A stretch of DNA of 64,000 bases from Desulfocicer sp963675955 (GTDB lineage Bacteria; Desulfobacterota; Desulfobacteria; Desulfobacterales; Desulfobacteraceae). Shown here piece after piece: positions 51,367 through 60,417 of the stretch. The stretch covers positions 372,001-436,000 of the forward strand of contig CAXXVR010000007.1 in the NCBI GenBank assembly GCA_963675955.2, read 5' to 3'. Within the stretch, counting starts at the first letter, position 1; the number at the start of each line of letters is the position of its first letter. A program made the translations under genes and the position numbers. The notes under the pieces are model-generated. The model saw only the letters and a program-made list of their open reading frames with translations. It did no database searches and was not told where the DNA came from.

Positions 51367-51951
51367 TTGAACGGCATCTTCTTACCCATCAGATGGATCA
51401 AATACCCACCATATACGAGTCAAAAATCTAAATCTTTTCCGGGGACCCAACAGCCCGACGCATGTCTTCACCCATGGCAGCTGTTTAAAAAATTATGGAC
51501 CACGCCGATGCATCCATGGGGTTTGCTGATTTTACTGATATGGATACCCGACCCGGCCCATGCCACCCAGATGCACAGTGCATCAGAAGGTATTCTCGTG
51601 CATCAGCTGGGGCACCTGTTCTTTCTGGTTTCCATGGGTATTCTTATTGTCACCATCCAGGGCAAGCAACTTCACCGGGAAAAGGGCTGGCGATTGATTC
51701 AGTACAGTGCCCTCTTCTTTATCCTGTGGAACATGGATGCCGTCGCGGTTCACATTCTTGATAACCAGACGTCCTTTGTTTCCACAACCCTTTTATCCAT
51801 GACCCGGATTCACATTGAGGCGGGCAATCACCATGAAGGACTGGCCCGGCTCTACTACCTGCTGCGCCTGGACCATCTATTATGCCTGCCGGCAATGATG
51901 CTGCTTTACCGGGGAATTTCCCTCCTTGTAAAAAAGGAACACCTGCCATGA
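51367..51951 (+). CDS. Hypothetical membrane protein coupled to a sensor kinase
   Basis: About 194 residues from a TTG (51367) with AGGAG 8 bases upstream; an internal ATG at 51508 would start at a signal-like helix (WGLLILLIWIPDPAHA). Several hydrophobic segments with many His residues (VHQLGHLFFLVSMGI; DAVAVHILDNQT; YLLRLDHLLCLPAMML). The next gene, a kinase, begins with overlap (ATGA), so this is probably its membrane sensing partner. Conserved His could bind haem or metal. No family recognised. Confidence 0.6.
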   Translation: MNGIFLPIRWIKYPPYTSQKSKSFPGTQQPDACLHPWQLFKKLWTTPMHPWGLLILLIWIPDPAHATQMHSASEGILVHQLGHLFFLVSMGILIVTIQGKQLHREKGWRLIQYSALFFILWNMDAVAVHILDNQTSFVSTTLLSMTRIHIEAGNHHEGLARLYYLLRLDHLLCLPAMMLLYRGISLLVKKEHLP

Positions 51952-53474
51952 TCTTTCCCTATATACCCATTCTGGCCATTGATGTCCTGGGCTCCCTTGG
52001 AATGATCCTGTTTGCCGTCCTGTCTCTTTTAAAGACTCATAAACTTAGGGGGCGGGAACCGGACAACGCCATTTTTCTCTATCTCATGTGGATCTGCGCG
52101 GGTCTTACCCTTTTTGCCCTGTCACGCTCCTTTGGTCATATTCTCAAACAGGTATTGCTGCTGACATCCCATGCCCATGTATGGTCTGCCATAGGACCCT
52201 ACAGCGGTACTATTAATACAGTTTCTTTCATGCTGGTAGGACTTATCACCCTTTTTTTCAACCAGAGCTGGAACATCAACGCAAAGATCCTTTCCGGCCG
52301 CAGGGCACTTGAAGAAACCCATGCCCAGCTGGTGGCATTGAACCAGACCCTGGAACAAAAGGTGGTGGAACGCACCGAAATGCTCACCACATCAGAACAT
52401 AAATGCCGGCGTATCTTTGAACAGTCCCTGGACACCATTCTGGTCACGGATGCAAACTGGCGCATCCGGGAAATCAATCCCGCAGGGGTGGCCATGACCG
52501 GATACCGGAAAGACACTCTGGTCATGGAAAACATGTCCATGGGTCGCTTGTTTGCCTCCGAAGGGGAATGGCAGCGCATCAGCCAGCTCATCATGGAAAA
52601 TGAATTCATCCTCAACGAAGAAACATATTTTAAGGGTGCAAAGGGCAATTCCCTTTATGTCATCATCACCGGGGGCATTGATTACGGGGCATTTGGATGT
52701 GCAAAGACCTTTCATTTCATCATCAAAAACATCAATGAAAAAAAAGAGATGGAAGAACAGATTGCCCAGGCGGACAAGCTGGCGGCCCTGGGGGAACTCT
52801 CCGCAGGGGTGGCCCATGAAATCAACAACCCCCTGGGCATTATTCTGGGCTATACCCAGCTGATGCTCAAGGCCGAAGCAGGCAGTGAAAAACCATCACT
52901 TCATCATGAAGATCTTAAAATCATTGAAAAACATGTGAAGAACTGTAAAAAGGTAGTATCGGATATGCTGGCCTTTGCCCGGAAAGATTCCCTGGAGCGG
53001 GGCATGATCGACATCAACCGGGTGGTGAACGATGTGGTGGGGTTTATCCATAACCATGCAGATTTCCGAAACACTGACATTGGCCTGGATCTTTTCAAGG
53101 AGGGTCCCCTTAATGTCATGGGCAATGAACAGGAATTCCGGCAGGTGGTTATCAACCTGCTCATCAATGCCTGCCATGCCGTGGACAAAAAAGGAAAAAT
53201 CTTTTTAAGCACCCGGAAAAACCGTTCAGATGAGACAACAATTGTGATACAAGACAATGGAAAAGGCATCAGTCCCCAAAACATCACCCGGATATTTCAT
53301 CCTTTTTTCACCACCAAACCTGTGGGACAGGGTACAGGCCTGGGGCTTTCGGTGAGTTACGGTATAATCAAAAAACATGGGGGACGCATCCGGGTGAAAA
53401 GTGAAGAAAATAAAGGTGCAACCTTTACCATTACCCTGCCATCGGTTTCGGATAAAGGAGTATATAATGGCTGA
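51948..53474 (+). CDS. Membrane sensor histidine kinase with PAS domain
   Basis: 508 residues. Three or more N-terminal membrane helices (YIPILAIDVLGSLGMILFAVLSLL; FLYLMWICAGLTLFAL; TVSFMLVGLITLFFNQSW) followed by a coiled coil, PAS (KCRRIFEQSLDTILVTDANWRIREIN), HisKA with phospho-His (LSAGVAHEINNPLGII) and HATPase (DNGKGIS; FHPFFTTKPVGQGTGLGLS). It overlaps both the membrane protein before it and the sigma-54 regulator after it. A two-component system in which the partner membrane protein senses the signal is the likely reading. Confidence 0.88.
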   Translation: MIFPYIPILAIDVLGSLGMILFAVLSLLKTHKLRGREPDNAIFLYLMWICAGLTLFALSRSFGHILKQVLLLTSHAHVWSAIGPYSGTINTVSFMLVGLITLFFNQSWNINAKILSGRRALEETHAQLVALNQTLEQKVVERTEMLTTSEHKCRRIFEQSLDTILVTDANWRIREINPAGVAMTGYRKDTLVMENMSMGRLFASEGEWQRISQLIMENEFILNEETYFKGAKGNSLYVIITGGIDYGAFGCAKTFHFIIKNINEKKEMEEQIAQADKLAALGELSAGVAHEINNPLGIILGYTQLMLKAEAGSEKPSLHHEDLKIIEKHVKNCKKVVSDMLAFARKDSLERGMIDINRVVNDVVGFIHNHADFRNTDIGLDLFKEGPLNVMGNEQEFRQVVINLLINACHAVDKKGKIFLSTRKNRSDETTIVIQDNGKGISPQNITRIFHPFFTTKPVGQGTGLGLSVSYGIIKKHGGRIRVKSEENKGATFTITLPSVSDKGVYNG

Positions 53475-54864
53475 ACATATCCTTGTTGTAGATGATGAAA
53501 AAGACATGACCCGTCTGCTCAAGCGAACCCTGGAAATGGAACTGGACTGCCAGGTCACCATGGCCTTTTCCGGAGAAACCGCCGTGAACATCCTTGCCCG
53601 GGAACCCTTTGATCTCATGCTGTGTGACATTAAAATGCCGGGCATGGACGGATTTGAACTCTTAAGGCATGCCGGCACCCATTATCCGGATCTGACAGTT
53701 CTCATGATCACCGCCTTTAGCAGCATTGATGTGGCCATCAAGGCCATTAAAAGTGGAGCCTATGATTTTGTTTCCAAGCCATTTGAGCAGGATGAAATCA
53801 TCTTCCGGGTCAAAAAGGCCCTGGAACGGGGTCGACTCATCAAAGAAAACCGGACCTTGCACCGGGAAAAATCAGAGACCTTTGGAAAACTCATCGGCGA
53901 AAGCCCAGCCATGCAGGAAGTGTATGGTAAAATTTCCATGGTAGCCCAAAGTGACGTAACCGTTCTTATCACCGGCGAATCCGGCACAGGTAAAGACCTG
54001 ACAGCCCAGTCCATACACTCCTTGAGTCCCCGGGGAAAAAAGAAATTTGTGGCGGTGAACTGCCCCACAATTCCGGAATCCATCCTGGAAAGTGAACTGT
54101 TCGGATATAAAAAAGGGGCCTTTACCAATGCGGCCATGGATAAAACAGGTCTGTTCCAGGAGGCCCACGGCGGCACCATTTTTCTGGATGAAATCGGCGA
54201 CATTGGCCCAAGCATTCAGACAAAACTGCTGAGGGTCCTCCAGGAAAAAGAGATTAAACCCCTGGGAGAAAACCGCTCCAGAAAGGTAGATGTCCGCATC
54301 GTTGCCTCCACCAATCGTAATCTTGCCCGGAAAATAGAAGATGGAGAATTCCGGGAAGATTTCTTCTACCGTCTCAGCGTGTTTACCATCACACTGCCCC
54401 CCTTACGGGATCGCATCACAGATATCCCCCCCATTGCCCGTCACCTGGTGGCCAAGCACTGCAAAAAACTCAACAAGCCAGGAAAAGATATAGATCCGGC
54501 ACTGATGGACCTTTTACTTAAGCAGCAGTGGCCGGGAAATATCCGGGAGCTTGAGAATGTACTGATCCAGGGTATTTTACACAGTGAAAGCGATACCATT
54601 TCCCCCGGGGACATGGTGCTGCCAGCCCAGAAAAAAAAACTGCAGACCCATTTACCTGATCCGGAGAACCTTTTTACCCTTCCATACAAAGAGGCCAAAG
54701 AAACCCTGCTCCACCAGTTTAATCACAACTACATTGGCAGCCTGCTTTCACTGACCAGCGGGAATGTTACCCAGGCCGCCCGGCAGTGCGGCCTGGAACG
54801 TCAGGCCCTTCAGCAGATAATGAAACGATTTGCCATCGTCGCAGATACTTACCGATGCATTTAA
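53467..54864 (+). CDS. NtrC-type sigma-54 response regulator
   Basis: 465 residues from ATG 53467, overlapping the kinase stop by 8 bases. N-terminal receiver (VVDDEKDMTRLLKR; Asp in 'MLCDIKMPGMDG'; Lys in 'FVSKPFEQD'). AAA+ domain with Walker A (GESGTGKD), Walker B (GTIFLDEIGDIG) and the sigma-54 loop as GAFTNA rather than GAFTGA, a variant also seen in active regulators. C-terminal HTH (NVTQAARQCGLERQALQQIMKRF). Phosphorylated by the preceding kinase, it would activate sigma-54 promoters, possibly those at 17374 or 43998. Confidence 0.9.
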   Translation: MAEHILVVDDEKDMTRLLKRTLEMELDCQVTMAFSGETAVNILAREPFDLMLCDIKMPGMDGFELLRHAGTHYPDLTVLMITAFSSIDVAIKAIKSGAYDFVSKPFEQDEIIFRVKKALERGRLIKENRTLHREKSETFGKLIGESPAMQEVYGKISMVAQSDVTVLITGESGTGKDLTAQSIHSLSPRGKKKFVAVNCPTIPESILESELFGYKKGAFTNAAMDKTGLFQEAHGGTIFLDEIGDIGPSIQTKLLRVLQEKEIKPLGENRSRKVDVRIVASTNRNLARKIEDGEFREDFFYRLSVFTITLPPLRDRITDIPPIARHLVAKHCKKLNKPGKDIDPALMDLLLKQQWPGNIRELENVLIQGILHSESDTISPGDMVLPAQKKKLQTHLPDPENLFTLPYKEAKETLLHQFNHNYIGSLLSLTSGNVTQAARQCGLERQALQQIMKRFAIVADTYRCI

Positions 54865-55964
54865 ATGTTCTTGAAATGACATGCAGCCACATTGCACAGT
54901 GGCTGAAAACAAACCATGGCAAGGGAGACTTTCATGCCCGGGCACTAATCCGTGAAGTCATTAAAAAGGGAAATCTGTCATTTCACCTGGCCCGGGAATT
55001 TCAAAACTCACCCCGTCTCACGGCCCGGTTGCGTGAACAGATATTTTTTCCATCCATGGATATCATTGATCAACAGCAGGAAACCAACGGTACTTTGAAA
55101 TTTGTGACCCAATTATCCGATGGTCTTGCCATTGAGTCGGTGGTCATTCCCATGAAGCACTACAACACCCTTTGTGTTTCAACCCAGGCAGGATGTCGCA
55201 TGGGATGTGTGTTCTGCGAAACGGCAAAACAGGGATTTCACCGAAATCTTTATGCGTACGAAATCACCGGCCAGCTGTTCTCCGCCCGCTTCATCCTGAA
55301 AAAAAATATCAAAAATATCGTATTTATGGGTATGGGAGAACCTTTTGACAACCCGGAGGCCCTGTTCAAGGCCATCAGGGTATTCAACGATCCCCGGGGA
55401 TTTGATATTGCTCTCAGACACATGACGGTTTCCACCTGCGGTGTAATACCAGGAATTAAGGCCCTGGCCCGACAGGACATACCCCAGCTGAACCTTGCAG
55501 TTTCCATCAACAGTGCCGATGATCACATCCGCTCCATGCTCATGCCCATCAACAGGCAACACTGCCTGACAGATCTGAAAAAAGCCCTGATGGCGTATCC
55601 CCTGATTTCCCGACGAGTGATCTTTATTGAGTACATTCTAATCAAAGACATCAATGACACCAGAAAGGATGCCGAACAACTGGTGGCCTATCTTTCCGGC
55701 CTGACAGTGCGGGTCAATCTCATCGCCTACAATCCCGGCCCCCCCGAAGCCACAGAACATCCACAAGGTGAAAAAAGAGAAAAACTGTCTTTAAACTCCG
55801 TTGACGATAAGGCACTGCATCAATTTGCCGCAATTCTGGAGGCTGCAGGCCTGTTTGTGGTCAAACGTTGGGCCAAAGGACGCAGCCTCCAGGCAGGATG
55901 TGGTCAACTTTCAGGCAAAAATACCAATACCAAAAAATATCGGCATAATTCGCCGGACCAATGA
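54855..55964 (+). CDS. RlmN/Cfr-family radical SAM methyltransferase
   Basis: 369 residues from ATG 54855, overlapping the regulator by 10 bases; an earlier in-frame codon at 54786 lies deep in the regulator gene. The radical SAM CxxxCxxC is CRMGCVFC, with 'GMGEPFDN' and 'STCGVIPGI' as family blocks. The C-terminal Cys for the methyl-Cys mechanism is present in 'AGCGQLSG', although the usual 'RGxDIxAACGQL' reads 'AKGRSLQAGCGQL'. It would methylate C2 of adenine in rRNA or tRNA, or a Cfr-like site. The link to a two-component system is unusual. Confidence 0.82.
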   Translation: MHLNVLEMTCSHIAQWLKTNHGKGDFHARALIREVIKKGNLSFHLAREFQNSPRLTARLREQIFFPSMDIIDQQQETNGTLKFVTQLSDGLAIESVVIPMKHYNTLCVSTQAGCRMGCVFCETAKQGFHRNLYAYEITGQLFSARFILKKNIKNIVFMGMGEPFDNPEALFKAIRVFNDPRGFDIALRHMTVSTCGVIPGIKALARQDIPQLNLAVSINSADDHIRSMLMPINRQHCLTDLKKALMAYPLISRRVIFIEYILIKDINDTRKDAEQLVAYLSGLTVRVNLIAYNPGPPEATEHPQGEKREKLSLNSVDDKALHQFAAILEAAGLFVVKRWAKGRSLQAGCGQLSGKNTNTKKYRHNSPDQ

Positions 55965-56022
55965 ACCTTCAAGGATTCAGAACAGATTGTCTGAAGGGGG
56001 GGGAAAACAGGAAAATATCAGG

Positions 56023-56199
56023 TCAGTACCCGACATGACGATCGCCGATAAAGGGATCGCTTAAAGAGTCGTTCAATTCAGTTTCAGGATAGGGGATGGT
56101 ATCATTGTGGTCTTCAAACGCCTTCACCGATCCGCAACAGGGGCAGGTCTTCTGATGCCTTAAAAGTATTACACCACATGATTTGCATACATTTTCCAT
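56023..56199 (-). CDS. Small zinc-ribbon (rubredoxin-like) protein
   Basis: 58 residues from ATG 56199 with AAGGAG 9 bases upstream. Two CxxC pairs (CKSCG; CPCCG) make a zinc ribbon, followed by an acidic tail (DHNDTIPYPETELNDSLSD). No known family by name. Such proteins bind zinc or iron and often assist other enzymes. It lies between the RlmN-like gene and a long noncoding region. Confidence 0.6.
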   Translation of the reverse strand: MENVCKSCGVILLRHQKTCPCCGSVKAFEDHNDTIPYPETELNDSLSDPFIGDRHVGY

Positions 56200-56799
56200 G
56201 GTCAAAATCTCCTTTCTTAACGCTTGATGATTCGTTTTTTCTTATATTGACAATTTATAGAAATTATCAGGCTTGGGGAATTATTTTTTTTGCTGAAAAA
56301 CATCTTGAAACACAGGTTACTTTTTTAAAGACACATGCCCGATGACATTTTCCAGATTCAGCCAGGAAAAAACGATTCATACAGTGAAACTTGTCTACGA
56401 CACATCAAAGAGGCAAAAAAAGTGTTATAAATATTTGCCTTCAGAAGTAAATCCAAGATAATCTTCCCGATGCCATTTAGAATTAAACAGACATCAGGTT
56501 ACCCCTGGAATCAGGGATCACAGGAAAAGATGCATCGCAATTATGAGCATATATTATATATACCAAGGCAGATTGTCAAGGCCGTTGGCAAATTTTGTGG
56601 TTTGGCACAAAAAAACACGTAGCAGTTTCTTACCCTAAGGGATGGCATATTTGAGTTCTCTGGCCCATCAATTATCACGGATGGGCCAGAGAACCCACAG
56701 TTCAAATCTCTGATTTCCAGCCGGGAACAGGGAAATATGCCCATCCCGACCATGAGATCATTTTTAAGGTTTGTGGGGAGGGGGTGTCAGGTCCAAAAA
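56200..56799. other. Intergenic region with a 15-bp perfect palindrome
   Basis: No gene was found. GTTCTCTGGCCCATC (56655-56669) and its exact complement (56680-56694) form a hairpin with a 10-base loop and no T-run. It may terminate the AcuB/AcuC transcript arriving from 57486. Confidence 0.5.
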
Positions 56800-57486
56800 T
56801 CAATTCTGTCGATGGTTCTGGGAAATACTGTCGATGTACCACGACATGGGATCCAGCAGGGAAAAGCCAAGGTCCTTTATTTTCTTTTTCACCCGGATGA
56901 CATTATTAGTTAAAAGATAAATAAACACCGCCCGTTGATTGGGGTCCCAATGGCGATTGACCAGCACACTGCCAAAGGAAATCCCCTCTTCGGTGATGGT
57001 ATCCACAATTTTTTTCAACTGCCCCACCTTTTCCTCCATGAGCACACACAAAAGGGTTCCGGGCTCATTGATCCCCAGTACATTGATAAAAGAACTCAAC
57101 AGGTCCCGCACGGAAAGGACCCCCAGCAGTTTTTTATTCTCATCAATGACGGGAAATGCCCCCACTTTATATTTTTGAATCAAAAGCAGGGCATCCTGAA
57201 TGGTATCCATGGGAGAAATGGTTTTGAGGTTTACGATCATGATATCTTTGACCTTCAGATTACCCAAATTTTCCTTTGTCTGGGTATTTCCCGATTCCTT
57301 GAGCAGACTGTAGGGAATGGCACTTCTGATATCTCTATCCGTTACAATGGCAATCAGTTTATTTTCACCGTCCACAATGGGTAGATGACGAATCTGTTTT
57401 TCCGCCATGAGTTGCTGGGCATCCAATACGGAAGCATCCGCACTGATGGTGATCACCTCTCTTTTCATGTGATTGCTGACAAACAT
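56800..57486 (-). CDS. acuB: AcuB-like protein: two CBS domains plus ACT-like domain
   Basis: 228 residues with GGAGGG upstream. CBS repeats: 'VLDAQQLMAEKQIRHLPIVDGENKLIAIVTDRDIR' and 'IQDALLLIQKYKVGAFPVIDENKKLLGVLSVRDLL'. The C-terminal ~70 residues (LLCVLMEEKVGQLKKIVDTITEEGISFGSVLVN) are ACT-like. CBS-CBS-ACT is the AcuB layout. The downstream neighbour is an AcuC-like deacetylase, as in Bacillus acuABC, where the system controls acetyl-CoA synthetase. An AcuA acetyltransferase is not visible in this window. Confidence 0.8.
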   Translation of the reverse strand: MFVSNHMKREVITISADASVLDAQQLMAEKQIRHLPIVDGENKLIAIVTDRDIRSAIPYSLLKESGNTQTKENLGNLKVKDIMIVNLKTISPMDTIQDALLLIQKYKVGAFPVIDENKKLLGVLSVRDLLSSFINVLGINEPGTLLCVLMEEKVGQLKKIVDTITEEGISFGSVLVNRHWDPNQRAVFIYLLTNNVIRVKKKIKDLGFSLLDPMSWYIDSISQNHRQN

Positions 57487-57504
57487 ATTTTCCCTCCGGT
57501 TTTT

Positions 57505-58455
57505 TTATAAATCAAGAAGAATTTTTATATGATTTCCGGCAAGCTCCGGCAATCTTTGCAGAGAATATCCCCCCTCCAGGATGGATATCACCCGACCGTT
57601 GCAATGGCGTTCCCCCAGATCCATGATGGTCTGCATGATCCATGAAAAACAATTTGTGGTCACTTTAATGTCAGACATTTCATCATCTATATGGGCATCA
57701 AATCCCGTGGAAACCAGAATCACTTCTGGCTCAAATTGATTCATAGCAGGTATAAGATCACCCTGAATCAACATATAGTAGGTGTCATCTCCCTGTCCGG
57801 GAAGTACCAAAGAATTTTTAGTAAACCCATGTCCCCCAAGGGTGCCCACTTCAAAATCCCTTCCAGTGCCGGGGTAGGCAAAGGAGGGATGCTCGTGGAT
57901 GGAATAATAAAACACCGACGGATCCCGTTCAAAAATATGCTGGGTCCCATTACCGTGGTGGACATCAATATCAATGATGGCCACTTTTTTAATTTTCCAT
58001 TTTTCCTGTAGATATCGAGCTGTTATGGCAATATTGTTAAAATAACAAAAGCCCATGGCCTTATCTCGTTCGGCATGGTGACCAGGAGGACGAACGGCAC
58101 AGAATGCATTGTCAATCTTACCCTTCATCATCAGATCAATGGTGTCAAGGATGCCACCCACGGCCAGAAAGGCAGACTCATAAGAATCCATGGAAATACA
58201 GTTATCCGGATCATCAAAGGTGTTGTGCCCGGAAAGGCAGATCTCTTCAAACCGCCGGATATAATCAAAATCATGGACGGCTTCAATCCAGTTTATATCC
58301 GCCCTGGAGGCGGGAATCATGGTAAGATACTCCAGTAGCCCCTGGGCTTTAATACCCTCGTACACAGCCAAAAGTCGATCGGCAACCTCTGGATGATAGG
58401 GGCCTGTATCATGGAGCATGTATCTATTATCATGCAAATAACCGGTTTTTTTCAT
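57505..58455 (-). CDS. acuC: AcuC/histone deacetylase-family protein
   Basis: 316 residues from ATG 58455 (GGGGAA upstream); an ATG at 58470 is also possible. The family motifs are clear: RPPGHHAERDKAMGFCYFNN (catalytic His-His), 'DIDVHHGNGTQ' (zinc Asp and His), 'VSTGFDAHIDD' (zinc Asp), and a 'GGYSLQ' loop with the catalytic Tyr. It removes acyl groups from lysines or small molecules. With AcuB next to it, a role in reversing acetylation of an acetyl-CoA-forming enzyme is likely. The start of the gene is 18 bases before a likely promoter region. Confidence 0.82.
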   Translation of the reverse strand: MKKTGYLHDNRYMLHDTGPYHPEVADRLLAVYEGIKAQGLLEYLTMIPASRADINWIEAVHDFDYIRRFEEICLSGHNTFDDPDNCISMDSYESAFLAVGGILDTIDLMMKGKIDNAFCAVRPPGHHAERDKAMGFCYFNNIAITARYLQEKWKIKKVAIIDIDVHHGNGTQHIFERDPSVFYYSIHEHPSFAYPGTGRDFEVGTLGGHGFTKNSLVLPGQGDDTYYMLIQGDLIPAMNQFEPEVILVSTGFDAHIDDEMSDIKVTTNCFSWIMQTIMDLGERHCNGRVISILEGGYSLQRLPELAGNHIKILLDL

Positions 58456-59182
58456 ATAAAAGTTCCCCATCCGGACAAACCGGAACTCATTATTGTTTCA
58501 AATAATTTTTCTGCATTCCGGGGTGTTTCCGGATGGGTGACCGGGCTGAGCGGCTCGTGTCATTCCAAATGGATATGGAACGCAGCGACGGGGTGATCCC
58601 ATGAACTTCATTCATTTTTTTCTGGTGTATTTCTTGAATACACTACTCTTCACATATTTTTATATTGTGTCAAGAGAATAATAAAAAAGAAAGAAAAAAC
58701 GGCAACCTTCATCTTCCCTGCTTGCACTTGCTGGAACATTTGCCCCATTTTGCAGTACATATTTTCCCAAGAGTCTAATCAATAATTCGGACAGTTTTTG
58801 TAAGTACTTATTTTTATTAAATCCGATATATTGACCGTAAAAATATCGAATTTGACAATCTCAGTGGGCTATGGTTTTGAATAACCAGAGATCTGAAAAC
58901 TGTCCGAACCATTGGTTTATTGATGGCTATTTTTTTATCGGGTACCATGCTTTTGTCACCAATATGTGCTAAAAACTAAATGAATCATAGACGGCGTCAG
59001 CCACAACGAAAAATGAAATCCATTTGATTCCAGCACTTTGGTGAGACCTTCAGTAAATTCTCAATAACTCGGGGTGGGAAAGCCTGTCTACCCTTTAAAT
59101 GCGGGTACCGTTCAAAAGGATTTCCTGGATGCTCGGATTTATTGGGAAATTACGACTTTCATATAAAAAAAGGAGGACACGT
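58456..59182. other. Intergenic region with a large inverted repeat
   Basis: No gene was found. A 147-base element (58779-58925) has ATCAATAA and TTCGGACAGTTTT inverted at the far end as AAAACTGTCCGAA and TTATTGAT. The same TCGGACAG end occurs at 18911-19004. A 20-base sequence AGCCACAACGAAAAATGAAA at 58999 is repeated at 62115. Confidence 0.55.
58779..58925. repeat. Inverted-repeat element with TTCGGACAGTTTT ends
   Basis: TTCGGACAGTTTT and its exact complement are 13-bp inverted repeats around about 97 bases. A second, shorter pair (ATCAATAA/TTATTGAT) lies outside with 8 extra bases on the right. Confidence 0.6.
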
Positions 59183-60082
59183 ATGAACATAATCATAACA
59201 GGGGCTTCTGGTTTTGTGGGCACCCACCTCACCGACACATTGCTTGCCGGAGGTCATACCATAACGGGCATCGGCACATCCCGGACACATCCCCGGATCA
59301 CCACAGACCGCTTTAAATGGATATCTGCCGACAGCACCAGGCCCGGCCCGTGGCAGGATGCAGTGCCAGATGCCGATGTTATCATCAATCTTACCGGTAA
59401 AAACATCTTCGGCTACTGGACAAAGCACTATAAATCCCAGATTTACCAAAGCCGGATTTTAACCACAAAACACATTGTTGATGCACTGCCCAAAGACAAT
59501 CACACCTTGTTGTTAAATACCTCGGCCATTGGATATTATGGAGACGGGGGGGAGGCATGGTTGACAGAGGACGGGCAACCGGGAAATGATTTTCTGGCAT
59601 CGGTGTGCCTGGATTGGGAAAAAGAGGCCATGAAGGCAGAGGCAACCGGAAGCCGGGTGATCCGTATGCGCTTTGGTGTGGTGCTGGGCAAAAACGGAGG
59701 AGCCCTTGATAAGATGCTTCCATCCTTTAAATACTTTGCCGGAGGCCCCCTTGGCAGTGGACTTCACTGGTTTCCCTGGATTCATATGGATGACCTTGTG
59801 GGGGCCATCCTCTTTCTCATGGATAGCCCGAATCTTTCCGGCCCCTTTAATTTCTGTGCACCGGAGGCGGTGAGGCAAAAAACCTTTGCACAAACACTTG
59901 GCAGTGTTTTAAACCGACCAAGCATCATGCCAGCCCCGGCATTTATGATGAAACTTTTACTGGGAGAAATGAGCGATACTCTCATGAGCAGTCAAAAGGG
60001 CGTTCCCCAGGCCCTTATCCGGGCGGGATTTCAATTTAAATTTCCTTGCCTCAACTGCGCGTTACAGGAAATTCTGACATAA
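59183..60082 (+). CDS. TIGR01777-type SDR epimerase
   Basis: 299 residues from ATG 59183, with AAGGAGG upstream (an earlier start at 59099 is unsupported). N-terminal NAD(P) Rossmann: IIITGASGFVGTHLTDTL. 'VIINLTGKNIF', 'LLNTSAIGYYGDGGEAWLTED' with the SDR Tyr, and 'HWFPWIHMDDLVGAILFLMD' are hallmark segments of the TIGR01777 (YfcH-like) family. C-terminal domain with 'GAPEAVRQKTFAQTLGSVLNRP'-like segment. Substrate unknown. It is monocistronic. Confidence 0.8.
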   Translation: MNIIITGASGFVGTHLTDTLLAGGHTITGIGTSRTHPRITTDRFKWISADSTRPGPWQDAVPDADVIINLTGKNIFGYWTKHYKSQIYQSRILTTKHIVDALPKDNHTLLLNTSAIGYYGDGGEAWLTEDGQPGNDFLASVCLDWEKEAMKAEATGSRVIRMRFGVVLGKNGGALDKMLPSFKYFAGGPLGSGLHWFPWIHMDDLVGAILFLMDSPNLSGPFNFCAPEAVRQKTFAQTLGSVLNRPSIMPAPAFMMKLLLGEMSDTLMSSQKGVPQALIRAGFQFKFPCLNCALQEILT

Positions 60083-60417
60083 ACCCATTGGGGCGCCCTG
60101 TGGTTACGGGTTACGGGGTCAGGCAAGCGACATGAAATAGAAATAAATTTTTTTCTCAATCGAAAACACTCAGTTTTTTGCAGATATTTTTTCGATGAAA
60201 ATGCACCATGGCATCTGAAAATTGACTACCACCCGGATAACGGTTATAAAAAGGATACTGTGGAATGGCAAGTCCCTGGACAGAAACCATTAAAAGCACA
60301 ACGACTCCACGGGATGATCATGGCAGCGATTTCATAAAATGGCCATGTCAGCAGACTGACACGGGCTTTATGAAAAATCAGCAACGACTATCAAATGTAT
60401 ATAATCGAGGAAAAAAT
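60083..60417. other. Intergenic region before gpsA
   Basis: No gene, known repeat or regulatory motif recognised. Confidence 0.35.
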
